DNA from: Streptomyces sp. CB01881
GTDB taxonomy: Bacteria > Actinomycetota > Actinomycetes > Streptomycetales > Streptomycetaceae
Direction: 5' to 3'
DNA: 64,000 nucleotides
NCBI RefSeq assembly: GCF_002953255.1
Contig: NZ_CP026498.1
Coordinates: 671,130-735,129 of the forward strand
Part shown: positions 17,535-26,155 of the stretch, one piece after another
Layout: every line of letters begins with the position of its first letter
Numbering within the stretch: the stretch's first letter is position 1
Position numbers and translations under genes: made by a program
The notes under the pieces: generated by a model
Told to the model about the DNA's origin: nothing
Database searches by the model: none
The model's input: the letters and a program-made list of their open reading frames with translations, nothing else

Positions 17535-18812
17535 ATGTCCGCCGAGAACAGTGCCACCTGCGCCGGCACCGGCACCGCTGCCGCGACCGCGACCGCGACC
17601 GCGACCGCGGCACCATCAGCAGGAACGACCACGGAACCCGCGCTGCTCCCGTTGCACTGCCTGCGCAGGCTGGACCCGGGCCCGCCGCGGCTCGGCGTGC
17701 TCCCGACCGGCACCCCGGTCTGGCTGGTCAGCCGCCACGCCGACGTCCGGCAGGTGCTCACCGACCCGCGGCTGGGCCGGGCGCCGCTCCTCACCCCCGA
17801 CGCGCCCCCGGTGTCGGTGGTCCCGAACCTCCTGGACGACCCGCAGAGCCTGCTCAGCCTCGACGGCCCCGAACACCAGCGGCTGCGCCGCACCGTCCAG
17901 CGGGCGTTCACCCCCCGCGCGATCGCCCGGTGGCGCCCGTGGGTGGCGTCGGTGGTCGAGGGCCTGCTCGACGAGCTGATCGACCGGGGCTCCCCCACCG
18001 ACATCGTCGCCGCCTACACCCGTCCACTGCCGACGGCCGTGATCAGCAGGCTGATGGGGCTGGACGGTCTGGACGGCGAGCGCCTCGGGCACTGGAGCGA
18101 CCACGCGTTCTCCACCACCGCCTACTCCGCCGAGGCGATCCGGGCGGCGCTGGAGGAGTTCGCCGGGTTCGGCGCCGGGCTGATCGCCGAACGCCGTGCC
18201 ACCCCCGGCGAGGACCTGGTCAGCAGCCTGCTCGCGGCGGCCGAGGAGAGCGGCGACGTCACCGAGCCGCAGCTCGTCTCACTGGTGATCGGCCTGGTGG
18301 TGGCCGGGCACGAGACCACCATGACGGCGCTCGGAAACGCCCTGGTCTACCTTCTCGGCGACGGCCGCGAGGCCTGGAAGCAGCTCGCCTCCGACGAGCG
18401 GAGCGCGGCGGCCGCCACCGAACAACTGCTGCGCGCCATCCCGCTCGTGGACACCGATCACCTCCCCGGGCTGCTGCGGCGCAGCATCGAGGAGGTGGAG
18501 ATCGGAGGGGTGGTCATCCCGGCCGGCAGCGTGGTCGCCGCCGACACCGGCACGGCCAACCAGGACCCCGAGGTGTTCACCGGTGACCTGCTGACCGAAC
18601 TGTTCTCGCCGCCGGTCGCACCGATGCTCACCTTCGGGGCCGGGCCGCACCACTGCCTGGGTGCCTGGCTGGCGCGGATGGAGATGGAGCTGGCACTGCA
18701 CCGGTTGGCCCGCCGGCTGCCCGCGCTGCGGCTCACCGCTCCGACGGACGCCATCGACTGGCGGCGCGGCCTGGTGACCCGCAGTCCGCGCACGCTCCAG
18801 GTCGCCTGGTGA
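17535..18812 (+). CDS. Cytochrome P450
   Basis: A 425-residue soluble bacterial P450: C-helix region DGPEHQRLRRTVQRAFTPR (about 115-133), I-helix oxygen-binding AGHETT (about 257-262) and heme loop FGAGPHHCLG with the cysteine ligand near residue 374. The K-helix reads TEQLLR, so the position of the invariant Glu of ExxR (E-L-L-R in most relatives) is Gln297; this should be checked. The N-terminus has a low-complexity Thr/Ala stretch. The ferredoxin gene follows with a 4-nt overlap, so the pair forms an electron-transfer unit. Substrate unknown. Confidence 0.9.
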   Translation: MSAENSATCAGTGTAAATATATATAAPSAGTTTEPALLPLHCLRRLDPGPPRLGVLPTGTPVWLVSRHADVRQVLTDPRLGRAPLLTPDAPPVSVVPNLLDDPQSLLSLDGPEHQRLRRTVQRAFTPRAIARWRPWVASVVEGLLDELIDRGSPTDIVAAYTRPLPTAVISRLMGLDGLDGERLGHWSDHAFSTTAYSAEAIRAALEEFAGFGAGLIAERRATPGEDLVSSLLAAAEESGDVTEPQLVSLVIGLVVAGHETTMTALGNALVYLLGDGREAWKQLASDERSAAAATEQLLRAIPLVDTDHLPGLLRRSIEEVEIGGVVIPAGSVVAADTGTANQDPEVFTGDLLTELFSPPVAPMLTFGAGPHHCLGAWLARMEMELALHRLARRLPALRLTAPTDAIDWRRGLVTRSPRTLQVAW

Positions 18813-19102
18813 CGGCGGACTCGGCGGGGACCGCCGGACGGGCGGCCGGCGACCCGGTGGTGGTCCGGGTCGACCACGGGCGCTGCGTCGGCTCGGGCAT
18901 GTGCGCCCTCGCCGTACCCGGCTCCCTGGTACTCGGCGCGGACGGGCTGGCCCACCCGGTGCGGGCGCCGCGGCCGGACGGTGCGCCACCCGTCGGGGAG
19001 CCGCTGACGGCGAAGCTGGCCGAGGCGGTCGGCTTCTGCCCGGTCGAGGCGCTCGCCCTGTACTCCGCCCGCGACGGACGCCGGATCGCCCACGCCGAGT
19101 GA
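18809..19102 (+). CDS. Ferredoxin (3Fe-4S type), P450 partner
   Basis: A 97-residue small ferredoxin. Three cysteines fit a 3Fe-4S cluster: CVGSGMC (Cys26 and Cys32) and GFCPVEAL (Cys77), the pattern of P450-associated ferredoxins. The GTG start overlaps the P450 stop (GTGA), so translation is coupled and stoichiometry with the P450 is likely. A reductase is not adjacent; the flavoprotein at 24739 is a possible partner. It is longer than typical (about 65) because of an N-terminal extension and an insert before the last Cys. Confidence 0.88.
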   Translation: MTADSAGTAGRAAGDPVVVRVDHGRCVGSGMCALAVPGSLVLGADGLAHPVRAPRPDGAPPVGEPLTAKLAEAVGFCPVEALALYSARDGRRIAHAE

Positions 19103-19162
19103 GGCCCACGGCGCTCCCCGTGCCCAGCACCCCGCCCACCACCCCGCCCCCGGCACGGCCCG

Positions 19163-19202
19163 GTCGTCGGCGCCGCCCCAGGAGCGGGGTGGCGCCGACG
19201 AC
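19163..19202. terminator. Hairpin terminator between convergent genes
   Basis: A 17-bp inverted repeat (19163-19179 with 19186-19202, one G-T pair) with a 6-nt loop, 60 nt after the ferredoxin stop and 110 nt before the 3' end of the convergent phosphotransferase gene. It can serve both strands. Downstream (19219-19267) TCACCACRCCGG occurs three times at 18-19 bp spacing, a minor repeat. Confidence 0.65.
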
Positions 19203-19312
19203 GGGGCGGCGTGCCACGTCACCACACCGGGGTCGCATCACCACGCCGGTCCACGTCACCACGCCGGGGTCACGTCGCCGCGGGGCGCGCCCGTCCGACG
19301 GCGACGGCCGCG

Positions 19313-20569
19313 TCAGACCTGGTCCGCGCAGGCCAGGGCCATGCGCAGTTCACTCACCGGGTCGCCTTCGTGGTACGGCCGCTCACTGGCCTCGATGTGG
19401 TCCAGGAACTCCTGGTACCGCACCGCGTACATGAGGTGGTACAGCGGCTCGACCAGCTCCAGCGCGCGTTCCGGTGCCGACCCGGGGACGTGGTCGCGCC
19501 ACGCCCGCGCCCACACCTCGGCGACCTGTGCCCACCGCTCCTCCGCGACGTACTGGCGCGGGCGCAGCCCGTCCAGGGCGGGGTGGCCGAGGCAGGAGTC
19601 GGCGAAGTCGACGACCACCACCCGAGTGCCGTCCGTGCCGTCGGAGCGCCAGTTGCCGGGGTGGAAGTCGCCGTGGACCAGGGTGTCCGGGAGCCCGCAG
19701 CCGGCCAGCTCCGCCACCAGCGCGGGCAGCCGCGCGGCGAGGGCCCGGGCGGCGTCGCGTTCACCCGCCGTCAGCTCGCCGCCGGGCTCCGCCGCGAGCC
19801 GGTCGATCAGGGTGTTCACCTGCGCGACCAGCGTGGGCAGGGTGCGGTCGCGCAGGCCGGCCGAGGCGGCCCGGCCGTCGGCGGCCAGCGCCGCCTGGGC
19901 GGCGACCAGCCGGGGCACCACGTCGGCGACCTCCTCGGCGGACGGTCCCCAGCAGTCCTCCCCGGGCACGTGGTCGATCAGCAGGCGGCCGCGCTCCGGG
20001 TCGGAGCCGAGCACCGGCGGCACCAGCGTCGGGTCGGCGGAGCCGAGCAGGGCGATCACGTCGCCCTCGTCGGCGTTGAACGCGGGGTTGGTCGCCTTCA
20101 GCCAGGCGTCGCCGCCGGTGGCGGTGCGGTAGCGGAACAGGCCGGAGAGGTTCCACGTCCGGATCTGCTCGGGCCGTCCGGCCGAGGGGCGGCCGGCCCG
20201 GTCCAGCGCCTGCTCCGCCCAGTCGAGCGTGTCCCGGAGCCCGGCGGGCGTGGCCCAGCCGGCCCGTCGCTCGGCCGGGCCGAGCAGTGCGGCGGTGTCC
20301 GGGCCCGCCTGACGCGGCACCAGTCCGGCGGGTCGCTCCAGCGCCTCGACGTGGTAGACCACGTGGCCGCCGTTGCCGCCCTCACCGTCCGCCACCCCGG
20401 CCAGCCGGAGCACCACCACGGGCACGCCCAGCTCCTGCGTCAGCCGCTCGACCACCGGCGCGGCGGCCGACCACCACGCCTCGTCCACCTCGTAGGGGCC
20501 CTGCGGACCGAAGTACTCGTCACCGTAGGTGAGGTGGGCCGTGACCGACCGGCTGTTCGCTTGCTTCAT
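19313..20569 (-). CDS. Aminoglycoside phosphotransferase (APH)-family protein
   Basis: A 418-residue kinase-fold protein with the APH catalytic loop VHGDFHPGNW (about residues 297-306) and the metal-binding VVVVDFADSCLGHPALDGL (about 318-336). Many such proteins are small-molecule or antibiotic kinases, but the family is broad, and the extra N-terminal part of about 120 residues (ALERPAGLVPR and onward) is not typical of resistance enzymes, so no resistance is claimed. The ATG at 20569 is followed by MKQANSRSVTAHL. It is divergent from the DUF4262 gene with about 105 bp between them. Confidence 0.8.
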   Translation of the reverse strand: MKQANSRSVTAHLTYGDEYFGPQGPYEVDEAWWSAAAPVVERLTQELGVPVVVLRLAGVADGEGGNGGHVVYHVEALERPAGLVPRQAGPDTAALLGPAERRAGWATPAGLRDTLDWAEQALDRAGRPSAGRPEQIRTWNLSGLFRYRTATGGDAWLKATNPAFNADEGDVIALLGSADPTLVPPVLGSDPERGRLLIDHVPGEDCWGPSAEEVADVVPRLVAAQAALAADGRAASAGLRDRTLPTLVAQVNTLIDRLAAEPGGELTAGERDAARALAARLPALVAELAGCGLPDTLVHGDFHPGNWRSDGTDGTRVVVVDFADSCLGHPALDGLRPRQYVAEERWAQVAEVWARAWRDHVPGSAPERALELVEPLYHLMYAVRYQEFLDHIEASERPYHEGDPVSELRMALACADQV

Positions 20570-20675
20570 CCGGGCAGGCTCGCTGATCGGACCTGATCCG
20601 CGCGACCCATTTTTCCGGCAGCCGGCCCGGACCGGGGGTGACCTGCCCGGGAACCGGCGGTGGCCGGCTGCTTGG

Positions 20676-21278
20676 ATGGTGCCCGTGACCGCTGCACCGA
20701 ACACACCTGCACCGAAGGCACCGAACACACCGGACCGACCGGACTGCCCCTGCCAGCTCTGCGCCCCCGGGGTGTCGGAGGAGTTCCGCTCCGAGCACTG
20801 GGCGCAGGAGGCGGCGGACGTCCGGGCCCACGGGGTGCACGTGGTCGGGATCGTCGGCGGCGACGTACCGGACTGGGCGTTCACGGTGGGGCTCTGGCAC
20901 TCCCACCGGCTCCCGGAGGTGGCCATGTTCGGCCTGCGGGTGCACGACCTGATGCACTGGGTCGGGGCCGCCGCGACGCGCCTGCGCGAGGGGGCGCCGA
21001 CCACGGAGGACAGCCTCCTCGCCGGTGTCCTGGACGGCTACCCGCTCACCGTCAAGCCGGTGGACCCGGGCTGGCACCGGCCACTGCTCGGCACCGCGGT
21101 CGGCTTCTACCGGCGGGAGCCGGTGCCGGTCGTCCAGCTGGTCTGGCCGGACGCCGAACGGCGGTGGCCCTGGGAGCGGGCGGCCAGCTCCGGCTGCCGG
21201 GCCCAGCCGCAGCTCTGGCTGCCGGTCGACGCCCACCCGCAGGGGGTCTGGACGGAGGAGGCCGCCCAGACGGCCTGA
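20676..21278 (+). CDS. DUF4262 domain-containing protein
   Basis: A 200-residue protein. Residues about 25-150 match DUF4262 (CPCQLC, VRAHGVHVVGIVGGDVPDWA, FTVGLWHSHRLPEVAMFGL), a family of unknown function. The first 25 residues are Pro/Ala/Asn-rich and may be a linker. Either ATG 20676 or GTG 20685 may be the start; neither has a strong Shine-Dalgarno. It is separated from the PhzF gene by an imperfect hairpin. Confidence 0.8.
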   Translation: MVPVTAAPNTPAPKAPNTPDRPDCPCQLCAPGVSEEFRSEHWAQEAADVRAHGVHVVGIVGGDVPDWAFTVGLWHSHRLPEVAMFGLRVHDLMHWVGAAATRLREGAPTTEDSLLAGVLDGYPLTVKPVDPGWHRPLLGTAVGFYRREPVPVVQLVWPDAERRWPWERAASSGCRAQPQLWLPVDAHPQGVWTEEAAQTA

Positions 21279-21319
21279 GCCCGGCCCGGACGCCCGAGCA
21301 CCTGCGGGCCACGGAGGAC

Positions 21320-21362
21320 CAGGGGCCCGGCGGGTGCAGCAGCCACCGCCCGGCCCCTTCGC
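21320..21362. terminator. Imperfect hairpin between convergent genes
   Basis: An interrupted inverted repeat (AGGGGCC-C-GGCGG ... CCGCC-C-GGCCCCTT) lies between the DUF4262 stop at 21278 and the PhzF stop at 21385. Position and GC content suit a bidirectional terminator, but the stem has internal mismatches. Confidence 0.4.
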
Positions 21363-21384
21363 CTCTTCGCCCCTTCGGACCCGG

Positions 21385-22269
21385 CTACGGGATCGGCACC
21401 GCCGTGCCCGAGACCCGGATCCGGGTGTCACCCTCGCGCAGCCCGACCGTCAGCACGCCCGGGCGGCCGAGGTCCTCGCCCTGGTGGAGGGTCAGGGTGG
21501 CCGGGACGGTCACCGCGCCCCGCTCGCGCAGGTAGGCCCCGAAGGCGGCCGCCGCCGCGCCGGTGGCCGGGTCCTCCACGACGCCGCCGACCGGGAACGG
21601 GTCACGGACGTGGAAGACGTGCTCGCTCTCGCGCCAGACCAGCTGGAGCGTGGTGAGGTCCCGGGCCGTCATGTAGGCGGCCAGGCCGTCGAAGTCGTAC
21701 TCCAGGCGGGCCAGCCGGTCGCGGGTGGCAGCGGCCAGGACCAGGTGGCGGGCGCCCGCGTAGCCGATCCGGGGCGGCAGGGCGGCGTCCAGCTCGTCGG
21801 CCGACCAGCCGAGCAGGGCGAGCGCCTCGGCGACGTCCGCCTCACCGACCTCCTCGACGTGCGGCTCCACGCTGGTGAGGGTGGCGCGCAGCACGCCGTC
21901 CGCGCCCTTGTCGACTTCGATCGGCACCTCACCCGCCTGCGTGGCGAAGACGTACCGGCCGGGGCCGCTCCAGTCGGCGAGCGCGACGGCCGAGGCGACG
22001 GTGGCATGGCCGCAGAACGGCACCTCGGCCAGCGGGCTGAAGTACCGCACGGTGTAGGCGCCCCCGGCGTCGCCCGAGGCGTCGGGTATCAGGAACGCCG
22101 TCTCGGAGTAGCCGACCTCGGCCGCGATGGCGAGCATCCGCTCGGCGGACAGGCCCGAGGCGTCGAGCACCACGCCCGCCGGGTTCCCCCCGCCCGGGTC
22201 GGTGGCGAAGGCGGAGTAGCGCAGGATGTCGGTCTCGGGGGCGGCCAAGGGTGCGGCGTCACTGGTCAT
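21385..22269 (-). CDS. PhzF-family isomerase-like protein
   Basis: A 294-residue PhzF/diaminopimelate epimerase-like fold: FATDPGGGNPAGVVLDA near the N-terminus, catalytic Glu in YSETAFL (Glu56), VRYFSPLAEVPFCGHATVAS and the second-half glycine loop VEDPATGAAAAAFGAYL. PhzF itself isomerises a dihydro-hydroxyanthranilate in phenazine synthesis; no other phz genes are here, so this is one of the many stand-alone homologues of unknown substrate. The ATG at 22269 fits the family start. It is divergent from the gene at 22407. Confidence 0.87.
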   Translation of the reverse strand: MTSDAAPLAAPETDILRYSAFATDPGGGNPAGVVLDASGLSAERMLAIAAEVGYSETAFLIPDASGDAGGAYTVRYFSPLAEVPFCGHATVASAVALADWSGPGRYVFATQAGEVPIEVDKGADGVLRATLTSVEPHVEEVGEADVAEALALLGWSADELDAALPPRIGYAGARHLVLAAATRDRLARLEYDFDGLAAYMTARDLTTLQLVWRESEHVFHVRDPFPVGGVVEDPATGAAAAAFGAYLRERGAVTVPATLTLHQGEDLGRPGVLTVGLREGDTRIRVSGTAVPIP

Positions 22270-22406
22270 GACCGCTCGAACACCGCCCTTCGGCCCGCTG
22301 TTCCCGGCCTCCCCCACCGACCGGTGGTGCGCCGCCCGCCACGCCCCCCGGCCCGCGGCCCAACCGCGCCCCGACCCACGCCCCGACCCGCGCCCCGACC
22401 AGTGCG

Positions 22407-22997
22407 ATGATCACATTCATGGCCGTCACCGTCTTCCAGCAGCAACTCCGCGACCGGTTCCTCGCCGCACCCGTGGTCGCGCCACCGCCTCCGTGGCGGC
22501 CGGTCGGCCGTGGCCTGATCCCGGTCGGCGGGCTGCTCGGCATCGGCTTCGCCACCGACCCGGCCACGGGCCACGACCTCGTGCTGACGGTGTCCGGCAC
22601 CGGCCACGGCCTCTTCGACGCGGTGACCGGTGAGAAGATCGAGCGCGAGTACGACCCGGAGGAGGAGCCCGACGGCCCGGACCTCTCCTGCCCCGGCATC
22701 GGCCCGGTCGCGGACGTCCGCATCCCGGTGGCCGGCCTGTACGGCGGCGGACTGCACACCGGCGCCGACGGCGGCTGGCACATCGAGGTGGTGACCCCGG
22801 AGTGGCCCAACGGGCGGGTGCTGCTCTGCACCGGCCGCGGGCCGTTCGAGGGCGGGCACGGCGAGAACTGGTGGCACGTGTACCACTCCTCCTGGTCCAC
22901 CTTCCGCGCCGCGGGCTTCTCCCCCTCGGGCCGGACCCTGGCCGTGGCCACCAGCAGCGACCTCACCCTCTGGACCCGCGCCGGCACCGGCGGCTGA
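22407..22997 (+). CDS. Hypothetical protein with WD40-like C-terminal strand
   Basis: A 196-residue protein I do not recognise. It has Leu/Gly-rich strands (LIPVGGLLGIGFATDPATG, VLTVSGTGHGLFDAVTGE) and ends with FSPSGRTLAVATSSDLTLW, which looks like a single WD40/beta-propeller blade. It may be an incomplete propeller or an immunity/SMI1-like protein. A second in-frame ATG at 22419 is an equally good start. No signal peptide. Confidence 0.65.
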   Translation: MITFMAVTVFQQQLRDRFLAAPVVAPPPPWRPVGRGLIPVGGLLGIGFATDPATGHDLVLTVSGTGHGLFDAVTGEKIEREYDPEEEPDGPDLSCPGIGPVADVRIPVAGLYGGGLHTGADGGWHIEVVTPEWPNGRVLLCTGRGPFEGGHGENWWHVYHSSWSTFRAAGFSPSGRTLAVATSSDLTLWTRAGTGG

Positions 22998-23213
22998 CCC
23001 CGCCGCCACGCCCACCCGCACCGCGGGCCCCGCCCCGGAACGCACACCCACCCGCACCGCGCCCCCGCCCCGGTACCGGCGGCGGAAGCCGCGGCCGCGG
23101 TCCGCTCCGCCCGCGCCTCCCGACGTGCGGCCGGTCCGCCGGTCGCCGATGCTGGGCGTCGACGCGTGTCCGGTGTACGGCGCCCGGGCCGGCCCGAGGA
23201 AGGACGACCCCGC

Positions 23214-24017
23214 ATGAGCTCCCTCGACTTCGAGGTCATCGACAGCCCCGACAGCTCGCTCAACAAGACCTCCGTGCTGGTGACCGGCCCCGACCACGCC
23301 CTGCTGGTGGACGCCGGCTTCACCCGCTCCGACGGGCGCCGGCTGGTCGAGCGGGTCCGGGCCAGCGGCAAGCGGCTGACCACCGTGTTCGTCAGCCACG
23401 GCGACCCAGACTTCTACTTCGGGGCGCAGGAGGTGCAGGACGCCTTCCCGCAGGCACGGTTCCTCGCCACGGCCAGCACGGTGGAGCACATCCAGGAGTC
23501 CTACGAGGACAAGCTGAAGGCCTGGGCCCACCTCGGCCCGGAGCTGCCGTCCAGGCTGGTGCGTCCCGAGGTGCTGCACGGCGACGAACTCGTCTTCGAG
23601 GGACACCGGTTCGAGCTGCGCGGCGCCGACTTCCACCTGCCGGACCGGCACTACCTCTGGCAGCACCACCACCGCACGATCCTCGGCGGGGTGCTGCTCT
23701 TCGAGGGCCTGCACGTCTGGACCGCCGACACCCCGACACCCGAGCAGCGGGCCGCCTGGATCGACCTGCTGGACGGCATGGAGGCGTTGCAGCCCGCCTT
23801 CGTGGTGCCCGGCCACCGGACGGCCGGCGGGCCCGCCATCGCCACCGCGATCGACCACACCCGCGCCTACCTGCGGGCGTTCGAGACCGAGATCGGCCGG
23901 GCGACCGACGCGGCCTCCGCCAGGGAGGCCCTGGAGCAGCGCTTCCCCGATCTGGGGATGAAGCTGGCGGTCGACATCGGGACCAAGGTCGCCAAGGGCG
24001 AGATGACCTGGGGCTGA
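23214..24017 (+). CDS. MBL-fold metallohydrolase with degenerate metal motif
   Basis: A 267-residue metallo-beta-lactamase-fold protein: strand LLVDAGFTRSDG, motif 1 as SHGDPDFYFG (about residues 62-71) where most hydrolases have HxHxDH, then WTADTPTPEQ and VVPGHRTAGG. The loss of two of the expected metal ligands in motif 1 suggests altered metal content or a non-hydrolytic role; similar SHGDPD variants do exist in this subgroup. The ATG is preceded by GGAAGGACGA. The SnoaL-like gene follows 6 nt later, so they form an operon. Confidence 0.82.
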   Translation: MSSLDFEVIDSPDSSLNKTSVLVTGPDHALLVDAGFTRSDGRRLVERVRASGKRLTTVFVSHGDPDFYFGAQEVQDAFPQARFLATASTVEHIQESYEDKLKAWAHLGPELPSRLVRPEVLHGDELVFEGHRFELRGADFHLPDRHYLWQHHHRTILGGVLLFEGLHVWTADTPTPEQRAAWIDLLDGMEALQPAFVVPGHRTAGGPAIATAIDHTRAYLRAFETEIGRATDAASAREALEQRFPDLGMKLAVDIGTKVAKGEMTWG

Positions 24018-24023
24018 GCCGAG

Positions 24024-24455
24024 ATGATCGAGATCCCGAGGTCCACCGCCGCCTTCGCCGAGTCCGAGGCCCCCGCCGACGTGGTCCGCCGCCAGTACCT
24101 GGCGTCGGCGCGCGGTGACCTGGCCGCCCTGCGGTCCACGCTCGCCGACGACGTCGAGTGGACGGAGATGGCCGGCTTCCCGCTGGCCGGCACCTACCGC
24201 ACTCCGAAGGGCGTCACCAACGGGGTGATGGAGCGCCTGGCCGCCGAGTGGGACGGCTGGACGGCCCACGACGACCACTACGTGGTGGACGGCGAGAACG
24301 TGGTGGTGCTGGCCCGCTACACCGCCGTGCACCGGACCACCCGTCGCCCGCTGGCGGTCCGGGTGGCGCACCACTTCACCGTGCGCGGCGGCCTGATCGT
24401 GCGCTTCGAGCAGTTCGTCGACACCGCCCTGGTGCGGGACGCCATGACTCCGTAG
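24024..24455 (+). CDS. SnoaL/NTF2-like protein
   Basis: A 143-residue protein of the NTF2/SnoaL-like cone fold: VVRRQYLASARGDLAALRST, LADDVEWTEMAGFPLAGTYR, VVVLARYTAVHRTTRRP and HHFTVRGGLIVRFEQFVDTA. Such proteins include polyketide cyclases, isomerases and small ligand-binding proteins; nothing in the active cavity is diagnostic here. It lies 6 nt downstream of the MBL-fold gene and is probably co-transcribed. It is the last gene before a 283-bp gap that carries an 18-bp tandem duplication (24509-24544). Confidence 0.8.
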   Translation: MIEIPRSTAAFAESEAPADVVRRQYLASARGDLAALRSTLADDVEWTEMAGFPLAGTYRTPKGVTNGVMERLAAEWDGWTAHDDHYVVDGENVVVLARYTAVHRTTRRPLAVRVAHHFTVRGGLIVRFEQFVDTALVRDAMTP

Positions 24456-24508
24456 CGGGCGGCCCGGTCCGACCACACGTCCTGCGGATCCCCGCGGGCC
24501 CGGAGAGA

Positions 24509-24544
24509 CCCACCCTCCCGGAGGAGCCCACCCTCCCGGAGGGG
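24509..24544. repeat. 18-bp tandem duplication
   Basis: Two adjacent copies of CCCACCCTCCCGGAGGAG (the second ends GGGG) in the gap between the SnoaL-like and ferredoxin reductase-like genes. Each unit contains CTCCCGGAG, a 9-bp palindrome, so it may act as a weak terminator or be slippage debris. Confidence 0.6.
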
Positions 24545-24738
24545 CCCGCTGGAAGGACCGCCACAGGAACCCTCCGGGACGACCCACCGGACGGACCCAC
24601 CGGGCGCACGCCAAACCGCTCACGCCCCGGTTCACCCGTTCGGGCGACCAACTGCGGCGCGCCTGGCGTGGTCTCGACAGGCTGCGCCGGATGGCGGCAG
24701 GCTGTCCGTGATTCCGGCCGGAGAGCGAGGAGTTCAGC

Positions 24739-26007
24739 ATGAGCACGGGCACAGCAGGAACGGCCGACGGCGGCGGGCGCGAGCGCCCGATCGTCATCGT
24801 CGGCGCCTCCCTCGGCGGGGCGAAGGCCGCGGAGGCACTGCGCGAGGCCGGGTACCGCGGCGGCATCGTCCTGATCGGTGACGAGCACGAGCGCCCGTAC
24901 GAGCGTCCGCCGCTCTCCAAGGGCTACCTGCTCGGCAAGACGCCGCGCGAGAAGATCTACGTCCACCCGCCCCAGTGGTACGCCGAGCACGACGTCACGC
25001 TCCGGCTCGGCGCCCCGGTCGTCGCGGTCGACCCGGCCGGGCACACCGTCACGCTCGCCGACGACGGCCGGATCGAGTACGCGAAGCTGCTCCTCACCAC
25101 CGGCTCGGTGCCGCGCCGCCTGCCGGTGCCGGGCGCGGACCAGGACGGCGTGCTCTACCTGCGCCGGGTCGAGGAGAGCGACCGGATCCGGGCGGCGCTC
25201 AAGCCCGGGGCCCGGGTCGTGGTGATCGGCGCGGGCTGGATCGGCCTGGAGACGGCGGCGGCCGCCCGGACCGCGGGAGCCGAGGTGACCGTGCTGGAGG
25301 CGGCCGAGCTGCCGCTGCTGCGGGTGCTGGGCCGTGAGGTCGCCCAAGTCTTCGCCGACCTGCACCGCGACCAGGGCGTGGAGCTGCGGTTCAACGCCAA
25401 GGTCGAGGAGCTGACCGGCACCGGCGGCGCGGTCACCGGGGTGCGCCTCGCGGACGGCTCCACGGTGGCGGCGGACACGGTGATCATCGGCATCGGCATC
25501 GCCCCGCTCACGGCGCTCGCCGAGTCGGCCGGCCTGGAGGTCGTGAACGGCATCAGGACCGACGAGCACCTGCGCACCTCGGACCCGGACATCTACGCGG
25601 CGGGGGACGTCGCCAACGCCTTCCACCCGCTGCTCGGCCGCCACATCCGGGTCGAGCACTGGGCCAACGCGCTCAACCAACCGCAGACGGCGGCCCGCGC
25701 GATGCTCGGCCAGGACGGCCCCGAGGCGGTCTACGACCGGGTGCCGTACTTCTTCACCGACCAGTACGACCTGGGGATGGAGTACACCGGTTACGTCGAG
25801 CCGGGCGACTACGACCAGGTGGTCTTCCGGGGCGACCGCGCCGCCCGCGAGTTCATCGCCTTCTGGCTGTCCGGCGGCCGGGTCCTGGCGGGCATGAACG
25901 TCAACGTCTGGGACGTCACCGACCCGATCCGCGAACTGGTCCGGTCGAAGCGGGTGGTGGACCCGAAGGCCCTGGCCGACCCCGACGTCCCCCTGACCGA
26001 CCTCTGA
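24739..26007 (+). CDS. FAD-dependent ferredoxin reductase-like oxidoreductase
   Basis: A 422-residue flavoprotein of the oxygenase-coupled NAD(H)-ferredoxin reductase family: FAD-binding VIVGASLGGAKAAEALREAG (about residues 19-38), ERPYERPPLSKGYL, the TTGSVPRRLPVPG region, NAD-binding VVVIGAGWIGLETAAAAR (about 160-177), DIYAAGDVANAF (about 287-298) and a C-terminal reductase-type domain. These proteins pass electrons from NAD(P)H to ferredoxins serving P450s or dioxygenases, so it may reduce the ferredoxin at 18809; that link is inferred. GAGCGAGGAG precedes the ATG. Confidence 0.9.
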   Translation: MSTGTAGTADGGGRERPIVIVGASLGGAKAAEALREAGYRGGIVLIGDEHERPYERPPLSKGYLLGKTPREKIYVHPPQWYAEHDVTLRLGAPVVAVDPAGHTVTLADDGRIEYAKLLLTTGSVPRRLPVPGADQDGVLYLRRVEESDRIRAALKPGARVVVIGAGWIGLETAAAARTAGAEVTVLEAAELPLLRVLGREVAQVFADLHRDQGVELRFNAKVEELTGTGGAVTGVRLADGSTVAADTVIIGIGIAPLTALAESAGLEVVNGIRTDEHLRTSDPDIYAAGDVANAFHPLLGRHIRVEHWANALNQPQTAARAMLGQDGPEAVYDRVPYFFTDQYDLGMEYTGYVEPGDYDQVVFRGDRAAREFIAFWLSGGRVLAGMNVNVWDVTDPIRELVRSKRVVDPKALADPDVPLTDL

Positions 26008-26077
26008 CGCGCGCCCCGGGCCGGCCCCGCCGCCGCGGGCGGCTCACCCTAGGAAGGCGGCCGCGGGAACGGCACGG

Positions 26078-26118
26078 GTGAGGCCCACCCCGGGCATGGC
26101 GTCCGGGGTGGGCCTCAC
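26078..26118. terminator. Perfect 16-bp bidirectional terminator
   Basis: 26078-26093 is the exact reverse complement of 26103-26118, with a 9-nt loop. It sits between the convergent ferredoxin reductase-like gene (stop 26007) and the TAP hydrolase (stop 26156) and would terminate both. Confidence 0.75.
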
Positions 26119-26155
26119 GGTGCGGATCAGGCCGCCGGGGACCGGTGCACGGCCG

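Noticed and set aside
17535..19102. Part of a natural-product gene cluster
   Set aside because: No synthase, cyclase or tailoring genes lie beside the P450-ferredoxin pair.
19313..20569. Aminoglycoside resistance gene
   Set aside because: The APH fold is broad and the long N-terminal extension does not match known resistance enzymes, so resistance is not claimed.
21385..22269. Phenazine biosynthesis locus
   Set aside because: Only a stand-alone PhzF homologue; no other phz genes.
22266..24920. A minus-strand frame of 884 codons antisense to the MBL, SnoaL and flavoprotein genes
   Set aside because: Antisense shadow of clear plus-strand genes.
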